Assembly (NCBI RefSeq): GCF_041103235.1 | Contig: NZ_JBGCUN010000003.1 | Span: forward strand, 186,001 to 250,000 | Length of the DNA: 64,000 bases | Direction: 5' to 3' | From: Yoonia sp. R2331 | GTDB taxonomy: Bacteria; Pseudomonadota; Alphaproteobacteria; Rhodobacterales; Rhodobacteraceae | Part shown: piece after piece, positions 43,811 to 51,818 of the stretch | Layout of the letters: every line of letters starts with the position of its first letter | How positions within the stretch are numbered: position 1 is the first letter of the stretch | Notes under the pieces: model-generated | What the model was told of the DNA's origin: nothing | What the model saw: the letters and a program-made list of their open reading frames with translations, nothing else | Databases searched by the model: none | Made by a program: the position numbers and the translations under genes

Positions 43811-45123
43811 GCCTTCTCAGACACCGGCAAAGCGCCCTTGATCTCGACCACGCGCTGCGGGAACGGGATTTCGATGCCCTCAGCCTTCAGCGCATTCCAG
43901 ATCAGGAACATCACGTCGCTGGCATATTTGTTCTTGCCGTCGTCGATCCCCTCGACCCAGAATTCCACGCCAAACTCGATCCCGCTGTCGCCAAAGGCCT
44001 TCAGCTCAACATCCGGTGCTTCGGGTTCCTGCAACACACCGGGGTGCTTGGACACCGCAGCATTTATCAGCTCTGGAATGCGATTGATGTCTGTGTCGTA
44101 GCTGACGCTGAACTCCACCTCCAACCGGTTGGCGCTGCCGCTGTCAGAATAATTGACCACCCGCGTTGTGATGAAATCCTCGTTCGGCACCACAATCCAG
44201 CGCCCGTCATAGGTCTCCAGAATGGTGGCCCGCGCGGTCATCTTGATGATCGTGCCCGCCTCACCGCCGTCCAGCTCAACATAATCCCCAACCGTGGCCT
44301 GCCCCTCGACCAGCAGGATCACGCCCGAGATAAAGTTCGATGCGATCTTTTGCAGACCAAAACCAAGGCCGACACCCACCGCACCACCGATGATGGCCAG
44401 CGACGACAGGCTGATGCCCATGATGTTCATCAGCAGCAGGAAAGCAAAGCCAAAGATCGCAAATTCAGCAGCCTTCACAAGCAGTTGCCGGATCGCGGGC
44501 CGCATCGGTTGCTTCTCGATATAGGTGGCGGTCTGGCTGTTGGACCAGGTGCCAAGCCAGAACAGGATGCTGCCCGCAATAATCCCCCGGACAATCGCCA
44601 TGATCGAAAACTTGATATTGCCCACACCAACGGTCGTCTCGGTCAGGAACAATGACACATCGTCCAGAATGCCCAGCGCATAAAGGGCAGCAATCGGCAC
44701 AACGACATACCGCGCCAGCGTCTTCAGGAACGGTTCCTTGATGATCTTGTCGGCCAGCGCCCGCGCCGCCAGAAAGATGAACACCCGTTTGCCAAAGGCG
44801 ATCACCGCACCAGAGCCAAAGATCGACCGCGTGACCTGTTCGCCGACCGCCGTCAGCCCATAAGCCAGCAGCGGCAGCAACAGCGGCAGGAACATAAGCA
44901 GATACAGCCGCCCCTTGGACAGGATCGACGTAGACCCCTCAGGCGGGGTCAGTACTGTGGTGATCCGCCGCGACATGATCCGGTTGATCAGCCGCGCCAG
45001 CAGATAGGCAACGATCAGCAGGCCAAACTGCGACCATGCCGCAGGCGACAACAGCCAATCCTGCGCGATCACCAGCCCCTGATCCAGATAGCCGCGCGCC
45101 GTTTCGATAAGGTCACTGTCCAT
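43807..45123 (-). CDS. Small-conductance mechanosensitive channel (MscS family)
   Basis: 438 residues from ATG 45123; the frame is open to 45510 but that part is antisense to the DUF1992 gene. About five N-terminal helices precede the pore helix (SLAIIGGAVGVGLGFGLQKI) and the MscS beta domain (GVILLVEGQATVGDYVELDG, then TILETYDGRWIVVPNEDFI). The C-terminal domain ends at FPQRVVEIKG. Opens on membrane tension during osmotic downshock. Two extra helices make it longer than E. coli MscS. Confidence 0.92.
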   Translation of the reverse strand: MDSDLIETARGYLDQGLVIAQDWLLSPAAWSQFGLLIVAYLLARLINRIMSRRITTVLTPPEGSTSILSKGRLYLLMFLPLLLPLLAYGLTAVGEQVTRSIFGSGAVIAFGKRVFIFLAARALADKIIKEPFLKTLARYVVVPIAALYALGILDDVSLFLTETTVGVGNIKFSIMAIVRGIIAGSILFWLGTWSNSQTATYIEKQPMRPAIRQLLVKAAEFAIFGFAFLLLMNIMGISLSSLAIIGGAVGVGLGFGLQKIASNFISGVILLVEGQATVGDYVELDGGEAGTIIKMTARATILETYDGRWIVVPNEDFITTRVVNYSDSGSANRLEVEFSVSYDTDINRIPELINAAVSKHPGVLQEPEAPDVELKAFGDSGIEFGVEFWVEGIDDGKNKYASDVMFLIWNALKAEGIEIPFPQRVVEIKGALPVSEKA

Positions 45124-45253
45124 AGTTTGATGTCCCCGAACGTCCCGCCTTCCGTCTTGCCGCGCATGGGCCGTGGACTCAACCCTTATGACGCAGGATC
45201 GGCGGATCTGCCCAGAGGCTGGGCAATAGGCCCACCACCCGGTAAAAGGTGGC

Positions 45254-45568
45254 ATGACCCATCCGCTGGAAGATCTGATTAACAAGATGATGGCCGGGGC
45301 CGCCGCCCGAGGCGACTTTGACAACCTGCCGGGCGCGGGCAAACCGCTTGACCTGTCGGGCGATCCCAAGAACCCGCTCTTGAACCGCATGATGACAGAG
45401 GCGCAGGCAAAACCACCCGCCATCACCCTCAAAGAACAGATCGCAAAGGCACAAGCCCACCTCAAGACCCTCACCGATCCGGCCGCGCGCAAGGCGCAGA
45501 TGAAAGTCATCGCTGATCTGCAAACCCGCCTCGCGATCGAGGTCGAGGCGATGCGCCGCTATGGCTGA
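45254..45568 (+). CDS. DUF1992 (DnaJ-associated) small protein
   Basis: 104 residues. Matches DUF1992: an N-terminal LEDLINKMMAGAAARGDFDNLPGAGKPL block (given here by positions 5-32 in part), then NPLLNRMMTEAQAKPP and a C-terminal coiled helix. Uncharacterised, cytoplasmic. AAAAGG precedes the ATG. Twelve bases separate it from the MFS gene, so they are likely co-transcribed. Divergent from mscS. Confidence 0.88.
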   Translation: MTHPLEDLINKMMAGAAARGDFDNLPGAGKPLDLSGDPKNPLLNRMMTEAQAKPPAITLKEQIAKAQAHLKTLTDPAARKAQMKVIADLQTRLAIEVEAMRRYG

Positions 45569-45580
45569 CGCCTGTTGCCG

Positions 45581-46768
45581 ATGACCGCCTTGCAACCGGG
45601 TCTGCGCAAGCTCTTGACCGCTCAGATCCCCGCTGATTTTGCCGATTGGCTGGATGTGGTGGCGATCAGCGCGCTGCTCGCCTTCGTCTGGCAGGTTGAC
45701 ACCTATGTTTTTGCCCTGCTCGCCGTGGCCATGGGACTGCCCTACCTGATTATTGGTCCCTTGGCGGGCGCTCTGGTTGACAGGGTCGATACGCGACGGG
45801 TGCTGATCTTCGCCAATCTGGGGCGGGGCTTTGCCACCATTGCCTTCTTTCTGGCCGGTGAATGGCCCGCCTTGCTGGCACTCATTGCCCTGCGCAGCGT
45901 GGTCGACACTTTCTATTCCCCCGCCAACCAATCCGCGATCCAGGCCCTGTCCGACCCCGCCACCCGTATCCGCGCCAACGCGATCAGCCACGGCATCAAT
46001 CAGGCGTCCAAGATCGTGGCCCCCTCGGTTGGTGGCGTGCTTTTGATCTGGTTCACGCCACAGACGGTCTTTCTGGCCAATGCCTGCGCGTCCTTTCTGG
46101 CAGTGGCCCTGTTGCTGCGCCTGTCCAAACTGCCCGCCGCGCCCCGCGATGCGGACAGCCCCGGCCTGCTGGCAAGCCTCAAAAGCGGCCCAGCACTCTT
46201 GCGGGACAGCGCGGTATTGCGCGCGGTGCTACTGATGATGGCGGCCGGGTATTTCGCGATGTTCTTCTATGACAACCTGATCGCGCCCCTGACCCGCGAC
46301 CTTGGCTTTAGCCAGACCCACCTTGGGCTGCTGCTGGCCGCTGTGGGTGCGGGTGGCGTGATCTGCGCTGCGGTCATGTCGCGTCTTCGTAGCACGCCGC
46401 GCCCGTTCTTGCTGATCACCTGCGGTGCGCTGATCGGCGGCAGCACCGTGGTTGCGGTCGGACTGGCAGAGGTCACGGGCTTCCCCCTCGCCCTTGCCAC
46501 CTATCTGCTGGCATTTTTCGTGCTGGGCGTGACCACCGCGCTCATGGTCGTGCCGATCCGCACGGTTATCCAGAACAACACCGACAGCAGCAGCATCGGT
46601 CAAATCACCGCGCTGAGCGAGGCGGCAAATACGCTCGCCCTTCTCACTGCGCCCTTCATCGGCGCATGGCTGGCGACCGCAACGACCATCGGGGCCGCTT
46701 TTGTGCTCGGAGGGGCCGTGATGTTGGGCCTCGGTCTGCGCGCGTTTACCTTGCGAAATATAAGCTAA
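45581..46768 (+). CDS. MFS transporter of the EntS/MFS_3 type
   Basis: 395 residues from ATG 45581 (an in-frame TTG lies two codons upstream). About 11-12 helices; the helix 2-3 loop LAGALVDRVDTRRVLI is the MFS_3 form, followed by FYSPANQSAIQALSD and ANAISHGINQASKIVAPSVGG, which are well conserved in drug or siderophore exporters. Substrate unknown. The stop overlaps the convergent enoyl-CoA hydratase gene by 4 bp. Confidence 0.88.
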   Translation: MTALQPGLRKLLTAQIPADFADWLDVVAISALLAFVWQVDTYVFALLAVAMGLPYLIIGPLAGALVDRVDTRRVLIFANLGRGFATIAFFLAGEWPALLALIALRSVVDTFYSPANQSAIQALSDPATRIRANAISHGINQASKIVAPSVGGVLLIWFTPQTVFLANACASFLAVALLLRLSKLPAAPRDADSPGLLASLKSGPALLRDSAVLRAVLLMMAAGYFAMFFYDNLIAPLTRDLGFSQTHLGLLLAAVGAGGVICAAVMSRLRSTPRPFLLITCGALIGGSTVVAVGLAEVTGFPLALATYLLAFFVLGVTTALMVVPIRTVIQNNTDSSSIGQITALSEAANTLALLTAPFIGAWLATATTIGAAFVLGGAVMLGLGLRAFTLRNIS

Positions 46769-47364
46769 ATCAAAGCCTTGATTGCACCGACATGACTGTG
46801 CTCTGCGCTCAGGGCCGCCGCACACAGATCGCGCGCCACTGGCATCACATCGTCAAAGACGCCATCCACCAGCCCTGCATCCAGCGCCTGATCCGCCGTC
46901 CACTTCTGGCCCGCCATCAGCAACAGCTTCGCTCGCGACGGCCCGACCAGCGCCTTCAGGCGCCCCGGATCGGACGGCTGCGGCAGGAACCCCATCTTCA
47001 TCACCGGATAGAAAAACTTGGCCCCCGGCACCGCAACCCGCAGATCACAGGCCAATGCCATGCCAAAGGCCCCGCCTGCCAGCGTCCCGTTCAACGCCGC
47101 AACTGTCAGCCCCGGTGCGGCCGCTATGGCGGATGACAGCTCTTCCCACAGCGGGCTTTTCGCCAATCCCTTGGGGGCTTCGTCCAGATCAGCGCCCGCG
47201 CTGAACACTGTGCCTTCGCCGGTCAGGATCACCGCCTTCGCCCCGCCGGCGATCTTGTAGATGCCAATCAGCTCGGTAAGCATATCCGCCGTCAGCGCAT
47301 TGGCCTTGTCCGCCCGATCCAGCGTGACAATCCACAGATCGCCTTCGCGCGCGACCCGGATCAA
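46765..47364 (-). CDS. Enoyl-CoA hydratase/isomerase family protein
   Basis: 199 residues from TTG 47364, which overlaps the SDR stop as TTGA. Crotonase fold: VTLDRADKANALTADM, FSAGADLDEAP (oxyanion hole), NGTLAGGAFGMALACDLRV and FFYPVMKMGFLP. It is about 60 residues shorter than usual, lacking most of the C-terminal trimerisation helices. The typical second catalytic Glu is replaced in the FFYPVMKMG stretch, so hydratase activity is doubtful. Operon partner of the SDR. Confidence 0.85.
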   Translation of the reverse strand: MIRVAREGDLWIVTLDRADKANALTADMLTELIGIYKIAGGAKAVILTGEGTVFSAGADLDEAPKGLAKSPLWEELSSAIAAAPGLTVAALNGTLAGGAFGMALACDLRVAVPGAKFFYPVMKMGFLPQPSDPGRLKALVGPSRAKLLLMAGQKWTADQALDAGLVDGVFDDVMPVARDLCAAALSAEHSHVGAIKALI

Positions 47365-48119
47365 ATCAGACCCACCTTGCGGCGCACGTCTTCATCGCGC
47401 AGCGATACGTCGCCGCCCAGATAGCCATCGGCATCCGCCGAACACATCCACATCAGCGCCTGCGCGGGCCACTCGGGCGGGATATGATCCTCCCACGCGA
47501 GTTGACTAACCGGGTTGATGCCGCTGGCCTTGATCTCGCGCTGCATCTCTGTGGCCACGGTGCCGGGGCTTAACCCCAACACCCGCACGCCGTTCTCGCG
47601 CGCTTCCTTGTCGCCCACGCGGGTCAGCATGAGCGCCCCCGCCTTGCCGCTGCAATAGGCGGCCCACCCCTCAACCGGGCCGTGGGCCGCGCCGGATGAG
47701 ATGTTGATGATCGTCCCCGACCCTTGTGCAATCATTCCCGGCAGGGCCGCGCGCATCCCGTGCATCACGCCTTTGAGATTGATGTCGATGGTGTGGCTGT
47801 ACGCCTCTGGATCAATGGTGGACAAATGCCCGATCGGATCAATCACTCCGGCGTTGTTAATCACCACATCCAACCCGCCAAAGGCATCGCGGGCCGCGGT
47901 CATCGCCTGATCCACTTCCCAGTAGCGCGACACGTCACAGGGGATCGCCAGGGCATTGTCCCCGATCTGTCCGGCCAGTTCCGCAATCGCCTCGCGCGAG
48001 CGGGCGAGCAGCGCCACATTGGCCCCGGCGGCTGCAAAGCTCTGCGCGGCTGCGGCCCCAATTCCGCGACTTGCCCCCGAAATCAGGACGGTTTTGCCCT
48101 CAAAATCCACATTTTTCAT
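47361..48119 (-). CDS. Short-chain dehydrogenase/reductase
   Basis: 252 residues from ATG 48119, preceded by AAAGGG. Classical SDR: cofactor motif SGASRGIG at 14-21, NNAG at 88-91, catalytic Ser142, Tyr155 and Lys159 (YCSGK), LSPGTVATEM after the active site. Arg40 at the end of strand 2 suggests NADPH preference (inference). Acts on an unknown alcohol or ketone, likely with the downstream crotonase-like protein. Confidence 0.92.
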   Translation of the reverse strand: MKNVDFEGKTVLISGASRGIGAAAAQSFAAAGANVALLARSREAIAELAGQIGDNALAIPCDVSRYWEVDQAMTAARDAFGGLDVVINNAGVIDPIGHLSTIDPEAYSHTIDINLKGVMHGMRAALPGMIAQGSGTIINISSGAAHGPVEGWAAYCSGKAGALMLTRVGDKEARENGVRVLGLSPGTVATEMQREIKASGINPVSQLAWEDHIPPEWPAQALMWMCSADADGYLGGDVSLRDEDVRRKVGLI

Positions 48120-48240
48120 CGCTTTCCCTTTCGGTTGCCACCATGCGGTCATATTCTCTGGGTCAGGATGCCCCGACCTTGACCCGCGCAGCAGCGCGGC
48201 AAATCATAGACCAGACCCGTATTTCCGAAAGGTAACTCTG

Positions 48241-49755
48241 ATGACCAAACTGCAAACATTCAAGACCGGCGTGTGCCTTGCCGCCCTGTTCAGCGGACAA
48301 GCGGCGCTTGCCGATGTGACCGCAGCGCAAGTCTGGGAAAACTGGAAATCCAGCCTCGATATCTACGGCGATGCCGGAGTGACCATCGGCAACGAAGAGA
48401 TCGGCGATGGCACCGTCACCATCACCGGTCTGGGCTTGTCGATGGATGATGGCGACACAGCCGTAACCGCCGACATGGGCACACTGACGTTTACCGAAAA
48501 CGGCGACGGCACAGTGGCGATCACCATGGCCGAGTCCGTTCCGATCAGCATCACCAGCAGCGACGGGTCTACGGCGGATATGTCGGTGACCAACAGTGGC
48601 CTGTCGATGACCGCCTCTGGCGACCCGGATGCAATCAACTATGACCTCAGCGCGGACAAATACAGCTTTCAGGTCGATAACATCACCGAAAACGGCCAGA
48701 CCATCGACGCCGATGTCCTCTTTGCGGGCAACGACGTGGCAGGCCGCTATACCGTCACCAACGGTGACATCCGCAACCTGACCTATGCGCTGACCATGGG
48801 ATCGGTGGACCTGCTGGTTGATGTGACCGACCCCGACACCAACACCGTGGCGCTGATTTCCGGCAAGGTGAACGGCCTCTTTGTGGATGCCGACATGGAC
48901 CTGCCAGAGGATTTGTCCTTTGACGATCCCGACAACGTTGACCTCACCGGCTTTGCGGTGGCGGCGAACTATGGCCTGAACGACGGCAGCTATATCTTCG
49001 ACATCTCCGAAGGCGGCGAACAGGTGGCTGGCAGCGTCAGCACCGGATCGGCTGCGATTGACCTGGGCTTTGACAGCGATGCGCTGACCTACAACGTGCT
49101 GACCACGGACATTGCGATGGATATGGTGGTGCCCAATGTGCCGGTTCCGGGCATGCAACTGCCGCTGAAATTGTCGCTGGCGGAATACGGCATCGGCGTT
49201 GCGATGCCGCTCTCCAAAACAGACGAACCGACCGATTTCGCCTTTGGCCTCAACCTGACCGACCTCACCATCAATGATGAGATCTGGGCCATGGGTGATC
49301 CCGCCGGTGCCCTGCCCCGCGATCCGGTCACGATCAAGCTGGACCTTGCCGGCACGACCCAGCTGTTCTTTGACATCCTTGACCCTGCGCAGGCCGACGC
49401 GATGGCCATGGCCGAAGTGCCGGGCGAACTGCACAGCCTGAAGCTGAACGAACTTCTGGTCAGTGCGGTGGGGGCCAAGCTGGACGGCACCGGTGATTTC
49501 ACCTTTGACAACACCGACTTTGAAACCATCCCCGACATCCCCCGCCCCGAAGGCTCGGTGACGCTGAACCTTGCCGGGGCCAATGCGCTGATCGACACGC
49601 TGATCCGGATGGGTCTGCTGCCAGAGGATCAGGCGATGGGCGCGCGGATGATGATGGGCATGTTCGCTCGAACCACCGGCGATGATCAACTGTCCTCGAC
49701 CGTTGAGGTCAACGCCGAAGGCCACGTGATCGCCAACGGCCAGCGCATCCGCTGA
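48241..49755 (+). CDS. DUF2125-like secreted protein, tandem copy 1
   Basis: 504 residues from ATG 48241. Signal peptide (to about 24, ALA|DVTAAQVW), then a long beta-rich, acidic body of repeated TVTITGLGLSM-type strands and a C-terminal MMMGMFARTTGDDQLSSTVE block, ending NGQRIR. Resembles the DUF2125 proteins of Rhodobacterales (recalled). An in-frame extension upstream to 47956 is antisense to the SDR gene and rejected. Periplasmic or outer-membrane-associated; function unknown. Confidence 0.8.
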   Translation: MTKLQTFKTGVCLAALFSGQAALADVTAAQVWENWKSSLDIYGDAGVTIGNEEIGDGTVTITGLGLSMDDGDTAVTADMGTLTFTENGDGTVAITMAESVPISITSSDGSTADMSVTNSGLSMTASGDPDAINYDLSADKYSFQVDNITENGQTIDADVLFAGNDVAGRYTVTNGDIRNLTYALTMGSVDLLVDVTDPDTNTVALISGKVNGLFVDADMDLPEDLSFDDPDNVDLTGFAVAANYGLNDGSYIFDISEGGEQVAGSVSTGSAAIDLGFDSDALTYNVLTTDIAMDMVVPNVPVPGMQLPLKLSLAEYGIGVAMPLSKTDEPTDFAFGLNLTDLTINDEIWAMGDPAGALPRDPVTIKLDLAGTTQLFFDILDPAQADAMAMAEVPGELHSLKLNELLVSAVGAKLDGTGDFTFDNTDFETIPDIPRPEGSVTLNLAGANALIDTLIRMGLLPEDQAMGARMMMGMFARTTGDDQLSSTVEVNAEGHVIANGQRIR

Positions 49756-49767
49756 TCTTCCGATAAT

Positions 49768-49806
49768 GCCCCGCGCCACAGATGCTGGCGCGGGGCTTTT
49801 GTTTTT
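49768..49806 (+). terminator. Terminator between the two DUF2125-like genes
   Basis: GCCCCGCGCC (49768-49777) pairs with GGCGCGGGGC (49787-49796), followed by TTTTGTTTTT. Perfect 10-bp stem 12 bp after the first stop. Only 20 bp remain to the second ATG, so the second copy needs read-through or a promoter inside the first gene. Confidence 0.9.
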
Positions 49807-49825
49807 CTGCATGATTGGACCTTTC

Positions 49826-51325
49826 ATGAAACTGACCCGCTTTGCCCTGCCCTTCGCCCTGATCCCTGGTGCCGCCCTGGCTGACGTCACGCCACAGGAT
49901 GTCTGGAACAATCTGACCGCGGCCTATGGTGCCGCCGGGCTGACGCTTGATGGCACTGTCACACCCGATGGCGACAACCTGACCCTTTCGGGCGGGGTCC
50001 TGCGCGTGGACTATCCCCAAGGGCTGGGCAGTGCGACGCTGACCTTCCCCAATACAACACTGACCGCGATGGGCGACGGCACCGTGGGGATCGTGACCGA
50101 CCCCACCTATTTGATGGAACTTGCGGTCGACGTGCCTGACACCGGCCTTCTGACCGGCAATATCACCATCGCCCAAACCAATGTCAGCGCCGTGGCCTCG
50201 GGCAATCCGGGCGACGTGACCTACACCAGCTCTGCCGACAAGGTGGACGTGCTGATCAACAACGTTTCGATCCCCGGCGAAGAGCTCGATTTTTCGCTCG
50301 AAGTGTCCGGCGACGGCTACACCTCGACCACCCGCGTGACCGAAGGCGAAAACCTGACCATCACGCTCGACAACCTCAATGGCGCAGCCACATCCAACTT
50401 TGTGATGGCCGCGGGCCCGATGCGGCAGGAAAGCACCAGCGCAGGCGGAGAGTTGCGGATGCTGGGCACCATCGTGTTGCCGCCAGAGATGAACATCATG
50501 GACCTGACACCTGCCTTGCTGTCGGGCCTGTCGATGACGCTGACCACACAGGCCGCCGCCTCCGAAGGCACCAGCAAAACCTTCATGGACGGCGCGCTGA
50601 CCAACGAACAAATCCAATCCACCGGGGCCACAACCGCCAACATGACGCTGAACGCGGATGGCTTTGCCGTTGATGGCACGGCAGATGGCTTTGCCCTGAC
50701 CTTCACAGACCAGAACCTGCTGCCTTTCCCGGTCTCTGTCGCAGGTGGGGAACTTGCCGTTGACGTGGCCGTGCCCCTTGTGGCCCGCGACACGCCGCAA
50801 GACTTCAAATACGGCGTCAGCTTTCAGGACCTCAGCATTGATGAAAGCCTTTGGGGCATGTTCGACCCCGCGGGATCACTGGATCAAAGCCCTGCTGACC
50901 TGACCATCGACGTTTCCGGCAGCCTGAACTGGGGTGTGAACCTGCTCAACGTCGAGGAATTGATCGCGCTTGAAGATGCGCAAACCTCGCCGGTGACGAT
51001 CAATTCCCTGTCGATCAACGACATCGGACTGGCCGCGCTGGGGGCCGCCGCCAATGCCACCGGTGCCTTCACCTTTGACAATGCCGATATGGACACGATC
51101 CCCGGCATGCCGCGCCCCGAAGGCAGCGCCAAGATCACCGCCACCGGCTTGAACGCTGCGATTGACCAACTGGTCGGCGCCGGGTTCATCCCCGAAGAAG
51201 AGGCGATGATGCCGCGCATGATGATGGGCATGTTCGCCCGCACCGTGGGTGAGGATCAACTTGAGACAGAGGTCGAGGTCAACGCCGAAGGCCACGTCAT
51301 CGTCAACGGTCAGCGCATGCGCTGA
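49826..51325 (+). CDS. DUF2125-like secreted protein, tandem copy 2
   Basis: 499 residues from ATG 49826 (MKLTRF). Signal peptide to about 20 (ALA|DVTPQDVW). Same plan as copy 1, with matching DVTxxxVW start, the DLSIDESLWGMFDPAGSLD stretch (copy 1: DLTINDEIWAMGDPAGALP), INDIGLAALGA near the end, and the nearly identical MMMGMFARTVGEDQLETEVE block with NGQRMR end. Middle parts diverge strongly, so the duplication is old. Last 23 bases overlap the convergent NTPase gene. Confidence 0.8.
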   Translation: MKLTRFALPFALIPGAALADVTPQDVWNNLTAAYGAAGLTLDGTVTPDGDNLTLSGGVLRVDYPQGLGSATLTFPNTTLTAMGDGTVGIVTDPTYLMELAVDVPDTGLLTGNITIAQTNVSAVASGNPGDVTYTSSADKVDVLINNVSIPGEELDFSLEVSGDGYTSTTRVTEGENLTITLDNLNGAATSNFVMAAGPMRQESTSAGGELRMLGTIVLPPEMNIMDLTPALLSGLSMTLTTQAAASEGTSKTFMDGALTNEQIQSTGATTANMTLNADGFAVDGTADGFALTFTDQNLLPFPVSVAGGELAVDVAVPLVARDTPQDFKYGVSFQDLSIDESLWGMFDPAGSLDQSPADLTIDVSGSLNWGVNLLNVEELIALEDAQTSPVTINSLSINDIGLAALGAAANATGAFTFDNADMDTIPGMPRPEGSAKITATGLNAAIDQLVGAGFIPEEEAMMPRMMMGMFARTVGEDQLETEVEVNAEGHVIVNGQRMR

Positions 51326-51797
51326 TCGCGCGCGCCGCGTCCCTGTTGGACCGGCAATGAAAGATCTGGGCGCTGGTTCCGGCCAGCGCCCCTTTTATGT
51401 TCGCCCGAAACGCCGCATCTGCCCGCAAGCTGCGCCAGCCAAACCGCCACTGCTCTGCAAGCCGATCCACATTGCCCGGCGGCAATTCGGGCCGCGTCGT
51501 TCCGCGATGCCGCAAGGGCCGTTTCAGCAACCGCCACGCCCGTTGCCACAGCGGCGGGTCCAGCCAGATCACCACCTGCGCCCGGGGCAAGGCCAGCGGC
51601 AGCAGGCTCGGCCCGCCCTCGATCACCCAGCGTTCTTCCGCGACCAGCCCGGCCAGATCAGCGAGGATCTCGGCGCGCGGCCTTTGCACCCAATGGGTCG
51701 TCAGTTTGATGGCATCAAACGACACCACACCGCCCAGCCTTGCGGCCCAATACGACTTTCCGGCCCCATTGGCACCGGTGATGATGATGCGGTCCAT
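51303..51797 (-). CDS. Small P-loop NTPase, AAA/adenylate-kinase-like
   Basis: 164 residues. Walker A is GANGAGKS at 8-15 at the very N-terminus; WVIEGG and VVIWLDPP serve as the strand-2 and strand-3 Walker B-like elements, as in FlaR-type topology-modulation proteins and small kinases. R-rich LKRPLRHRGTTRPELPP resembles a lid. Substrate unknown. Its 3' end overlaps the convergent DUF2125-like gene by 23 bp. Confidence 0.82.
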   Translation of the reverse strand: MDRIIITGANGAGKSYWAARLGGVVSFDAIKLTTHWVQRPRAEILADLAGLVAEERWVIEGGPSLLPLALPRAQVVIWLDPPLWQRAWRLLKRPLRHRGTTRPELPPGNVDRLAEQWRFGWRSLRADAAFRANIKGALAGTSAQIFHCRSNRDAARAISACADR

Positions 51798-51818
51798 TGC
51801 AACGGGTCTAGCAGCTCC

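Noticed and set aside
45124-45510. 129-residue N-terminal extension of the MscS protein
   Set aside because: Antisense to the DUF1992 gene; the ATG at 45123 starts just before the first membrane helices.
48163-49911. 582-codon minus-strand open frame across the first DUF2125-like gene
   Set aside because: It is antisense to a gene with signal peptide and paralogue, is rich in His/Gly/Val as expected from the reverse of this codon pattern, and has no recognisable domain.
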